Positions 39,101 to 51,100 of a stretch of DNA of 64,000 nucleotides are shown here, piece by piece. Below the pieces are notes generated by a model that made no database searches, was not told where the DNA came from, and saw only the letters and a program-made list of their open reading frames with translations. Numbering within the stretch: the first letter of the stretch is position 1; each line of letters begins with the position of its first letter. This DNA comes from Susulua sp964590995 (GTDB lineage Bacteria; Omnitrophota; Gorgyraeia; Duberdicusellales; 4484-171), in assembly GCA_964590995.1 (NCBI GenBank), contig CAZPYY010000001.1, forward strand, positions 1 through 64,000. The letters are read 5' to 3'. A program made the position numbers and the translations under genes.

Positions 39101-42100
39101 AGAAAAATAACGTACCAAATGCGAAAGTACTGATTGATCACTCACTAATATTATATCTGCCTGCTCTACCGCGTCTGCTCTAACAATCTCTATATTATGG
39201 AATTTATAAAACCGAGCAAGCCTCTCTCGCATAGCCACATAACCCCGGCAGTAAGAAATAATTTTAGTAATAAACTTACAGGAAGACTTTTCTGCTCTAA
39301 GCGTTGTACCCGCAGAGAATATTTCTATGCCCATTCTATCCAATGGATCTTGGAGCACTAATTCAAGCAATGGACTGCGAAAGACATTAACAGTACATAC
39401 AACACGAATGCGCTTAATTTGTTTAATTCCTCTGGCTATAAAGATATTCTCGACTGAACGCTTAAGCGGCGATGAAGAAGCGGCTTCGCGGACAAATACT
39501 TCCAAATAAGCATTTTCTGTCTCAAATGATGTCTCCTGAAGATTAACGGAAAATATTTCCTTGCCTACAACCCTGAAACCCTGAGATTCTAATAAATCAA
39601 CGCTTTTGCGGAAGAAAGGCTTGACCACAATCAGGGTATCAGCTTTGATTTTCTTTGATATCTGTTTAGAGTTTATTACTTCTAACAATTCTATTAACAC
39701 CTCATGCTCTGGATTAACCAATAAAATATGGCTCAAGCTATGGCCGGGAATAAATTTTATTATATTTGTATCTGTCCTGACAACCGCCAGGTTGTCCAGG
39801 TCGACTCTTTGCGCGGCAAGCAAACCCTTTTCCCACATCTGCGCCCACATTATATAAATATAATCCAGCGAAAAATATGATTCGTAGATATCCGTGGCAA
39901 TAACTCCTACATCAGGATTCCTTTCGGCAATAGTTTTTGCGGTTTTGGCTGTTCCACAGCCAATCTCTAGAATAATCCCCTTACCGCGAAATCCCTCAAC
40001 AACAAAGTTAACTTTTGTAATATTCTGCCTACTGTTTTTCTTCTGCCTCAAATAACCTTGCAATCCCGCATATTCAGCGGAAATTGAATCAGTAAACTTT
40101 GTAGTGAGAGAATTAGGTTCTTTGCCCACCGGCGAACTGGCCTCAAAAAGCGCCTGGCCCCTTGAGGCGGTAGTTTTGTAGTCTGGAGTTATATCAGTGA
40201 CGCAGGGATGAAAAGGCTGTTTAGGAGTTTGAGCTTCGGGTTTCCCTAAAAACATATAGCCTCTCAGCGCACTTTTCAACATAACTGTCTTAACTTGTGA
40301 TAGTTCCTGCATTATTTCTGGTATGCACTCTTTGGCCGCATCTATCATAGTTGGAAAAATATTACATATTATAAAGCCTCTTTCGGAAAGCAATCCTGCT
40401 AAATCAACAATATGGTTTGTAAATTTTCCTTCCCTCACTAAATGGTATAAGCCTAAATAACTGTAAATAATATCTAATGTTATAGGACCGATAAATCTTT
40501 GAATGTTTTCTACTAGATTCTCGACTACGCCAACAATAAACAGAATATTATCGGGTATCTCTTTTTTTGCTATAGATAGGCTATATGTATCGCTGAAGGC
40601 AATAATAAAGACATTATTGATTCCTTTGTCGTTCAACCATTGGGCCAACTCTATTGGAGCTGTCAAATCTCCTGCCCCCCAATCTAGTACAAATACTGGT
40701 TTGGATGGCTTAGATTTAGCTATCTTAACTATCCAATCATCACGTAATGACCAACCGAGCATATAGTTAGAAAAGTCATAATCTATAACTTGAAAAGGAG
40801 TGTCGAAGGCCCTCCACCCCCCCTCTTTCACCCACACCCATAGCTCACCACTGGAACTTATGCGCACCCTTGGCGTCTTTTTCGCTGTTAAAAGCTTCTC
40901 TATCTCTTCCTGAGGCAAGTCTGGTTCAAACACGATACGCCTATTAGCCTTAAATCTAGCCCACGCTTCGTCTAAACTGAGAAGTGAAGACGAAGCACAT
41001 TTTTCTGTCGCTATTGCCAGTTTAGCCGCCAAATGAAGTTTTTTAATGGCAGAAGACGCACCTCGTTTACTCCTTTTTTTTGTCTCTCCATAATCCTGGT
41101 CGCCAGGACGTATTCGTAGCGCGCTCCATGTCGCCACATTTTCATTTTCACCGACTCTCACGCAATTGGGCTCAATTTCAAAACCAGAGTGCTGGATAAA
41201 CTCCTGATGCGCTTTAACAACTTCTTTCTCCTGCCATAAGTCAATTGCGTAATACTTATAATGGCCGCCGGCAATAAATAACTGTATTTCGGGTATAAGC
41301 CTCAATAGATACATGCTGCTCATGTTGGTTACATCGTACTCATCTTCCCATTCGCCAATATTTGAGAACACGGCAATCTTACGGCCCCTGCGGTTAATGA
41401 TTTTAGCGCATGAGCCGAGAAAGTCCTTATCGGAAATATCGCCCAGATGAGACCGGTAGTCTTTTCCTTCCGCAAACCCATTGAGCCTCAGCTGTGTTCC
41501 AGCCTGTTTAAGTCTTTCCGGAAAGAGCTCTATGATATCGGCAAATTTCAATCCGAGCTTAAAGCCCGCAAGCGTCAAAATAGCGTCTCCTGCACCGACA
41601 TCTATACCGTCATAACCATCCAAGCCTCGCTCCATCATATGAATAATCATAGCTGTCGTGTTTGCCGCGTATCCTTTCTGCGCTAAATCTTTTTGGCTGA
41701 GGCTGTTGACTAATATAACATTGGCGCTTAACTCTTTTTTTAGGATTTGGTCTAACCTTTCATAACAATAACTATCCATAAAAAATAAATAAGCGATACG
41801 GATAACGATAATTTTTTGTTCTCCGCGAACCTCAATCAGGCCGTCTTCTCTATAAAACCTCTTCTCCCCATAAATATAGTAAGGCTGCCATTTACTAAAC
41901 CCATCCCATCGCCGTAACACAAGATTTAGCTGTTCGGCAATTTTTTGGCTCAATTGTTCTGCGTAAGCCTCATCGAACCTTTCGGCTTCTTTATCTGCGG
42001 GCGAGCTGGAGAGAAGACTGCCCAGAGAAAACCCTCCTTTTAGACGCCCGAGCTCGCCACCATCGTATCGGAATGGATAGAACTCTCCGGTTGTGCTACT

Positions 42101-45100
42101 CAATTTAACATTTCCACACCATTGTTCACCTCTTGCATGCCAAAGTAATGGTATATTTTCTTCTTCTAAGGCCGCCAATATAGCTTGTGCATTTTCTTCA
42201 TTCGAAATCTCAATTTCCTCAATATGCTCCGGTGATACCTCAGGTTGCACCAATATTGCCCGCAAGATTTCTTTCTGTATAAACGGAAGGGGTGTCAGAA
42301 TTCTTAAAACCTCCTGGATGCATCCTTGAGCAACGCTCGCAGGTGAGAGGAAAGTATATTGATAGGTCTGGGAAGCTTTCAGATGAGCCAAGACAAAGAC
42401 TTTTCTGTTGATATCAAAAAGAATGAGATAATTACAGTCTATTGCTCCCTCTGATTCTAACTCTCTCTTGCTTCTGTCGCCTCGGACAAGGATTCCGAAT
42501 TCATCGCGCCGTAATATTGCGGCGGGGCCTTTGGGGTCAATTAGACAATCAACTGAATTTCCTGAGATTCTTAATCGATATTTTACCGCAGTAATCTTTT
42601 TTACATCATCCACAGGCGAGCTGGAGAAAACTGAGTCATTGTTATACGCGGCAATTAATCCTCGAATTACATCTACCACATCTTCATCTTCTGAGGCCTT
42701 TGGCTCACCAAACAAGTCTACGAATATATCCAGACCAAATTCATCAACTATATCACTAAGATTTAACTTAACTATGTCTATGATCTTTTCTCGATAGATA
42801 TTTAATCCGAGATTGCTTGATTTCAATATATCCCGTAAAGACAAGAGCCGCTGAAGCACTTCTTTCTTAAAATCCTTCCTTCGTTTACTGAATAATTTTA
42901 AGAAAATATCCTCTATCTGATGAGAGGTCCGTTCTTTTCTTAAATAGTTTATGAGTAAACGTAACCCTGATACACTAGCAATATCGCGGGCAGTATCTAA
43001 TTCCTTTTGTTTAAGTTCAGGGATCATTCTCCACAATTCCTGCTTCACCTTATTTATTCTGGTAAGAGCACGGCCGGGAGAGCGGCTAAGTCCATAAACC
43101 CATAAGTTGCGAATGCGCTGTTTTATCGAACTTTTATAGTAGTTATAGATTTCATAATCATCATCCAATAAACTTAATTCATAATCGCTGAGTGGCCCCC
43201 AAAAAGAAGAAACATACCGCTTTTCTGACTTTCTAAACCAAAGGGCGAATTCCTCGTCTAAGTCGGATTCTAAAGAAGTACACCTGATGACCAAACCGTC
43301 TTTGATAATAATCCTTACTCTCTCATTAGGATGCCTGCGAAATCTCGCCCATGACCTTATTCTTGCTCGCCTTAAGCCATTGACTAAAGGTCTGGCACCG
43401 CCCAAACGAAGACTTCCGTTGCTGTCTAAAAAACCGTAGGTAGTAACATCTTTAAGTTTAGCGAATTTCTCCGGCCTTATTCTCCCCCTATAAACATCGA
43501 TAACCCTCCCTGTTTTATTATCTATAATAGGGAAAAATTCAAACATTGAACAATCATTCAAAAAGAATATTCTCATAGGCATCCCATTATAGATTTCCAG
43601 CTCATACTCTGTATTGCAATAGCCTTTAAATTGAAACGGGCCCATTTTCTTTCCCAAACTTACCCGCGCCCTGCTATTGGTTTTACCCCTTACTACTATA
43701 TGCCCAAACTGCACTCTCTTTTTGTATCGAAGAGGGAGGTCTTCCTTATTTATATAAACCTGACCGGTCAATTTACCCTCAAAAGAATGAGCAAGAATCT
43801 GACGCCACATACCTTTTCTTATTTTTAGGTCCCTATCAGTCTCTGAGGCGATACCGCCTTTGCTTTCAGGCCTTAGTTGCTTCTGCATCGCAATTATTGT
43901 TTTATTCTCTGGGCCTCGAGCCTTAAAATCATCTACAGTGCAAATAGGACCGTTTCGTAACTCATTTACATCCACAGGCGAGCTGGAGGAAACTGTATAT
44001 CTCAACAACGTATCATAGCTCTGCAGTAACGCTGTTTTTGCCTTTTTTTCTACGTCCCCATCCCATGCTCGGCAAGGCCTTAGGCTTTGGGCGATTTCAT
44101 CGCAATAAAATGGCAATATATCTTGAGCGGATTTCAAGAATAACCCTCCAAAAGTAAATTGTCTGCCTGGGTCAAAATTCTTTATGCGCTGATTATCAAT
44201 ACCGTAATTGAACGCCTTTAATATATCGATGCTTATAAATCCTTGAGAAAGTATATCTCCGATAGCCCCAATGAATTTCATAGCCAGGGGCTTTCTCTCG
44301 GCTAAGGGATAAGAGGTTAATTCGCTCTCTAATTCTGCAACTTTCTGCTGAATCACTATATCAAAACCGGCTAAGCGTGTTAGTTGTGTATTTACCAAAC
44401 GGTCTGCATACATACTCTGGGCATTGCGATAACTATTTCTTATTGGTCGGGCCCAATGCTTCTTTATCGGCTTCACAACGATTTTCTTACCTATATATAC
44501 ACGCGCTGTATGTTTAAACTTAGGATTATACAGGACACCGAATCCCAATTCTCTCATCCAGTCTGTAACATCTAAAATTGAAGCTTTCGTTGTATCTCTC
44601 TGAGTACTACATAGTTGTTTTATTAGTCTCATTTCTTCGCTGAGAAAACATTTTGCTACAGGCGAGGAGGAAGTTCTTTCCTCAACATCTTCTTTATTCT
44701 TATTGCTTTTATAGTCTTCTTTAATTAAATGGTCAAATAAAAGATTCAAGAAAGTCCATGCGCCCCAACCTAATACAATCTTTACTACGCCCCAATTGAA
44801 ATTCATTACTATCTTTCCTGCGCCTACCATTAGAAAAGATGCTATTGCGGCAAAAACAGAAAAGAAACCATTAAATCCAAAAAAATCTTTAATAAAAATC
44901 TTTAATGGTACGCTAGCTTGAGTTTTTAACCTATTGCTTCTAGCAGTATCAGCAAGATATAAAGAAACGGCTATTGCGATGCAGCCTAATATTAAAGAAT
45001 ATCTCAGAATCTCGCCAGACAACACATTTCCCACAGGCGAGCTGGAGTGGACTCGATAAAAACTGTTTTTAGGAAACACATAGTTATACATTCCCTGAAT

Positions 45101-48100
45101 TCCGCCACTTAAGCGCTCAGAATATGGGAAACAATTAGGAAAACATTCTGCCATTGTGTCAGCAGCGTGAGTTGTTTCATCAATTATAAGATAACCTAAT
45201 GGTTTCAGTAGTTCTTTGGCTTTATCTAGCCATTCTTTCGGCCTGCCAAAAATCCTTCTTCCACCTACAAAATCAATGAATGTCACAAGGTCGAAACTGT
45301 GTGGTTTTAAACCATATTGCTTGATATCAAAAACGCCTATTTCGCTATGGACGAACCTAATCTTAAGGTCTAATATTAAGTCCTGTTTCTTTAAACTATT
45401 GGAAATAGCTATTGCGTACGCTTCAACGAGCTGAGTTTTGCCCTCATCTACATCTACGAAAGTAATATCCTTACCCACTAATGTCAGCAAATGGGGAAAG
45501 ATCAATAATCCATCTCCGACTACCATAATCTTCTCGATACGAGGCTCCAAGGATGGATCTAAGATAAGAGAAACTAATTTTTTCGAATAGTATAAATCTT
45601 TTTCAAAACCTTCTTGATATTTTTTCATAAAGAATGTATATGCTTCTCCCAGAGTCATATTCCGTTGCATCGGAGAACTGGAAGAAATAATTCCATTAAG
45701 GACTTTGAGCGAGGAATTACTTTGAGCAAACCCGGCATAAGCAGAAAGGCCCCAGTGCCTGAACAACTCTTTTCGTCCCGGGCATTTATTCTTCACGCCC
45801 GCGCAGTCAAGGTCACAATTGAAACATTCAATAGGCTCCTTTGCTATCGGGCCCAACCCCTCAACAGTCTCATACCTGCGAAGCATAATTCCTTCTTTGG
45901 GTTTTATGCCGCGAATAGCTTGACCGTCAGGAAGGATAGAGTACTTAACGAACTTATCGATATCTTCATTCGAAAGTTTGTCACCAGCCTCTATACGGCC
46001 TGAAGGGTAAAATAGACCCTTTTCTCCCAACTGCCAAAATCTTCCGCAGTTCTTTATGGATTTTTTCTCAAACTCTATTAAATAAAGCATCTTCTTTGAC
46101 TCAAGGACTTCCAGTATATCCTGGCACAAATTGGTAGGATCACTAATGCGTCTAAATAAAAATACTTTATATTTACTGGGAAGTAAATTCTCTTGTGCCA
46201 ATTTAATAATATGCGCTATATGCTCAGCATATTTCTTAATCCCCAATCTGCGCATCCAGGCATTCGGAGCAATGCTCAAAGTCAAGCTTACGACTACACC
46301 TCCTCTTTTTAGTGCTTTTATAAAGGCGCGCTCAGCCACAGAGCCGCGCTCAAATCCAGAGGTATGAACCTCGCCTACAGGAGACAGCTTCAAGATATTA
46401 CTACTGTCTTTATCATAAACAAAGTCATAGTAGTCTCTGAAATAATCTCCCCTGAAAAGCTGAACAAAGTTAAAGCGGACACTGCTTTTCCTAAGAATAA
46501 ACTCTAACTGCTCAAGCCATATCCAGGGAAAAGGGCTTACCCGAATAGTGGTTGCGCCGTCACAATGGTCGCACTGGGTAGAACATCCCCAGGTAGCTAT
46601 GGCAGGGGCTCCTTGGTTTCTGAATGAGAGTTTGTAGTCCTCTTTTCTTCTTCCCTCAAATAAAGGAATAAACCAATCAGAGGCAGGCTCTATAAGTGCG
46701 TTAAGATTTGCGATTTGGGTTTCGATATCGGCTTTATTATGTTGCTTTTTTATTGATTTTATGCGTCCTCTCCCTATTTTTGATAGTGGCACTTGATAAT
46801 GCTCAATCATCTCTATCCTTGCCTTAATCGCCGCTTTAATAAAAGATAAATAATCAACAAATTCCTGGGGATTCTCCTCCCTACGCAGGCCTCTTTGGAT
46901 AGCAGCATTTGTGGCAGCGGCTTCCTTTATAAACTCCTGATATTCGAATATCTGTTTCTCCCAATCCAAATATAAATAAGAATAATTACCTCTCTGGCAT
47001 TGTTTTAGTCTCCATCTTGCCATCTCTTCCAATGGCAAAGATTGTCGTACGGAACGTTTCCCGCCGTCTTGATCAACTACGCTTGATGAGGATGAAGAAT
47101 CCTTATTTTTTTTGCGAGCGGGCCTATACCTAAAGGCCATGGATTCGTAAGTCGTATGCGGCTCTTGCTTCAAGGGCACAGAATCAACATCACTGAGACC
47201 AGATAACAAACTCTTGCTTTTGCCTGCTGGTTCTGTCTCTCGGGCAGGAAAATCCCTGTACCCAAGTAATGCTAATATCTCACTCATATCATCGGGATGC
47301 AGATTCATCGTGCCGTTTGGAATATGCTCAGGAAAACTTACCTCTATCTTGCTGCCGTTCCTTCTTCTGATATCATCGGCAAAGAAATCAGCCAACAGAT
47401 TAATAAGCTGCTGACGCGGAGCCTTCAAGTTTCCGTTAAGAGACATAAAATCAAGTTGAAAACAATGGGAATGTTTTATGCGTATCCCGCCGCCGGGGAT
47501 TTCTTCCAATAAAGGGTACATCGCGCGATAGACAACTTCCGTATAGAATTGCGAGATGTTTTCAATTTCGTCTAAAACGCCGAAAGCGCTTAACTCTTCT
47601 CTCTCTCCATCAAGAAGTTTCAGATAGATTTTTGTGCCCTCATTTTCCTTTATCTCTTTGGCAATATCACAAAGAAGTTCAAAGGGCCTTGTATGAAGGC
47701 GCCACTTAGCCTGAAAAATAATGGAGCTATAAACCGGACTGCTGCTTGTCTCTGAAGCAGCATGTCCTGAAACAAAGCTATCGTCTAAAGAATATAATAA
47801 TCCTGCTCCTGACTGCCAAAATGCGTCAAAACCATCAAGGCGCAAATCACAAAAAATGCCGCGCTTTCTTAGTTGACATAGCAACTCATGCGTTAAATAA
47901 CCCCGGACAGTCAAAAGAGTACCGGCAGGGCTAATACAATCTGTGATGCGGCCGATAACCTCCGGTATATCTATCCTATTACTATTGATAATTGATGAAT
48001 AATTAGTTAATACAAGGTGATTAAATTGTTTATTTTGCGGGAATGATATCTTATCAACAGATGCCTGTCTAAAAGTTACCTTACCTCCTGACTCTCTAAT

Positions 48101-51100
48101 CTCTTTTTGGAATATACAGCCAAGCATCATAAGCTCCTGCGATAGCCGTCCATCCTTATCGCTATCTACCACCGTAACCTGCATACCCATGAGAGCATCA
48201 GCCAAAAACAACATATTTCTTCTGTTAGCAAGATGCAGTGAATGATGATTGCATAGATTGTCTTCCTCTTTTTGAGCCATTATTTCAAAGAGTAATGCTG
48301 TTCGTTTGCGGATTATTGCGCGGTATCTACCCTCAATATAAACCGGCTGATCGGCGAGAATAACATCTAATATGCTGTCGGCGTAATCATAAGGCTTATA
48401 AGAAATAATCGAACTTGATGATAAAACCGGACCTGAAGGCCTGAAGAAATGCCCTGATGTTCCGTCTGGCTCAAAGCCTAGCTGCCGGCCATACTCTATC
48501 CAGGCATCAAAAGCTCCCCTGGTCTTTCCGCGGTATTGGGGAATTATTAAGATATCATTATTTTCACCGAAATTAGCAACAAATTCTGAGAATAAGATCC
48601 TACCTAACCGTTTATCACATAATTTCTTATCCCGCTCGATTGTATGAATAAATAGGTATTTTAAACCGAGCTCTTGTTCTTCATAAGCCAATAATATCGC
48701 CAGAGGCTCATAGGGGCTGCCGATATAATAAAGAATAACCGGTTTTCGTAGTAGAAACTTCCACCTGATGTGCTTCCGGTCATCATCTGTCATGACGAAC
48801 TTTCTATCTCCGGTTTCTTCCCAGGCCCGCAATACAGCTATAACCTGATTCTTCTTTGTTACGGTAACTATCGGTAAATGAGCACCGCTCTCATACAACT
48901 TTATCCCTGAAGAAGCGGTGTCTATACCAATCAGCTTTTTAATAAATTCATCAATAAATTCTTCATATTTTTCTTCGCCCAAATCATATTTTTCTAAAAT
49001 CTCATGCATTCTTTCTTTCAATGATTCAATACGCCTAAAGTCTTCTGTGGAACCAGATAAGTCCAAGAATAAATCCCGATATTCTCTCTTTTCCCGATCA
49101 GCCAATTGCTCCCAGAGCTCATCAAGTATGGATAATACCTTATTCTTCTTGCCGTCTACGGAAGGAATATTATTGAATACGTTGATATAGCCTAAAGCGC
49201 GCCGCACAATATCATCCATGCCAGCATCTTTGCCTAAGCTATTTTTCGCTGCCTCAAACATAATCCCGGCATAAAAATCTCCCTTAAGATGAAGCTTTCC
49301 GATAGGCTCAAATTTAAAACCGTACTGCACTTCTATCTCTAACAGAGCCTGTTCGAATATACCATTATCTTGTTCAACTGTTATATATTCAGCGGCGGAA
49401 GATTTAGCGCTCCTGACCTGCTCTTTACCCAGATTAAACATTTCATACTTGAAGTTAGCTGCAGTCTCTCCCCAGACGGCTGATAAATCGCTGTTGCGAA
49501 ATGCATCAAGACCCCAGCGCTTAGTTAACATCAGGGTAAATACGGCTTCGGAGATATATACAAAGGCGTCGTCCGCTATCGTTACAATTTTATGTTGTGG
49601 TAATATATTGAAAATATATTGCGAAACCAAAGCGGATATTATAGCCGGGTTAAGCCGGCGGCTGAGGAATAAAACAACCAAGCCCCCTCGGTCACTTAAA
49701 ACGCCTAATAGTTCTCCGGCTAAAGAAGACAAAACCAGGTCTCTTCTGTCAAAATCATCTAAAACGCTGCCTAAGGTATAAGGTTTAACTATAATTTGAC
49801 TTGCCAGTAGTTCTCTTTCGTTTACTGATAGGTTTTTTCCAAAAACGTCAAGTACAAACACAGAATCTTCTAAAATATACGTTTTCTGCTGAGAGCTGAA
49901 TTCCTTATCTACAGCAAAATAGATACAGTTTAATGTGTAAGAATCAATCTTTTGTTTTCCAGCAATTTCAGGAAATCTTTCCAGGTCATAAATAATTGCT
50001 TCCGCTATCTGCCCGCTATGTAGATATAGTGTATGAAACTCATCCGGTTCAAGATCGCCAGCGCCAAACAACAATTTACCGAATGAATCAATGAATTCTT
50101 CGAGGTTAAAAGATACACGCTTAGTTGCTGTCTCAATATCGATATTTCCGTTAATAATTAAGCCTTTGCTGTTTCGGTAGTCATTACCACCTTTGATGGA
50201 CGACGAAGATTGGCAATGGTTTTCGTCTTTCTTCTTGAAAGTGATATTTCGTGACCTGGTCTCTCCGGCTATATTCTTATAAATAACTCTGAAAATCTGC
50301 TTGGGGAGATTCATAATCTCTTCATGAAGAATACGATAACGCTCGGTATTTTCATAAATCATTATATGTCTCTTAAATTCATCATTATCCTTAAACAATT
50401 CAAGATAATGTTTTTGAGTCTCACCGTAGCGCTTCTTAAACCAGTTCGCCAGATGCCTTTTGCCGCCTTTTCCGTCCGGCATCCAGTGTTTTGGCCTGCC
50501 TAAATCATCAGTAGTCAATACGTGGAGCTCATTTTTACTCCTGGCGCATTTCATTAAGTATTTACCTTCCCGGGTATTATCACCGGCATATTCGATTTCG
50601 ATTCTATTTTTTGTTATAAAAAGCATAATTCCAAAGATATCCTGGATGAATTGGGCAATATCTTCTCTTAACTTATGAGGGACACATTGCCTAAAATAAT
50701 ACTGTTTAGGGGTAAAAGTTATAAGGTGAAGTAAGTATCGCTTTGCGCCGCGAATATCATTGTCGCTAATGAATTGATTGACTGTCAGGGATCTTTGGAG
50801 GGCTCCTAAGCTGTCATAATCAGGCCTAAACTCAAGGAGGGCTTCCACAAATTCAATCACTTGGGGATAAGGAAGCTGAAGTTTAATCTTCACCAGTAGC
50901 GGAGGCACTCTCACTCTACGGATATAGTAAATATCATGGTATTTAATGATTTTCTCGGTCAATTTTAATTTCTTATTCTTAAGCAACCATTCTCCAAACC
51001 CACTATCAGCATCAAGCATAGCATAATCTCTGCTGCTAAGAGTAACTCTTGGTTTCTTGGGTGAAATCTTCCTTCTGTGATCATCTAACTTTTTAGCGGC

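Larger units (their letters stand above)
37608..40146 (-). repeat. Linker-associated 70-nt repeat (two copies)
   Basis: Copies at 40073-40146 and 37608-37679 share most of about 70 nt and encode EPNSLTTKFTDSISAEY and EPNSFATKRTDSISAQY right after an SSPVG linker. Shorter related beginnings (KESNSA at 34580-34600; NECNSA near 35730-35750) follow two other linkers. Confidence 0.7.
31616..45690 (-). repeat. SSSP linkers, GGCGAGCTGGA DNA subtype
   Basis: Linkers encoding SSSPV/SSSPI. On the plus strand most contain GGCGAGCTGGA or a one-base variant: about 31616, 32545, 33178, 34048, 34602, 35432, 36895, 37662, 38884, 40127, 41997, 42612, 43974, 44657, 45032 and 45669. All use nearly the same codons (TCC AGC TCG CCN), more alike than protein selection alone needs. 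Confidence 0.8.

Noticed and set aside
45614..46003. Plus-strand frame of 129 codons opposite the radical SAM module
   Set aside because: Antisense to the conserved cysteine-cluster region; no sign of its own gene signals.
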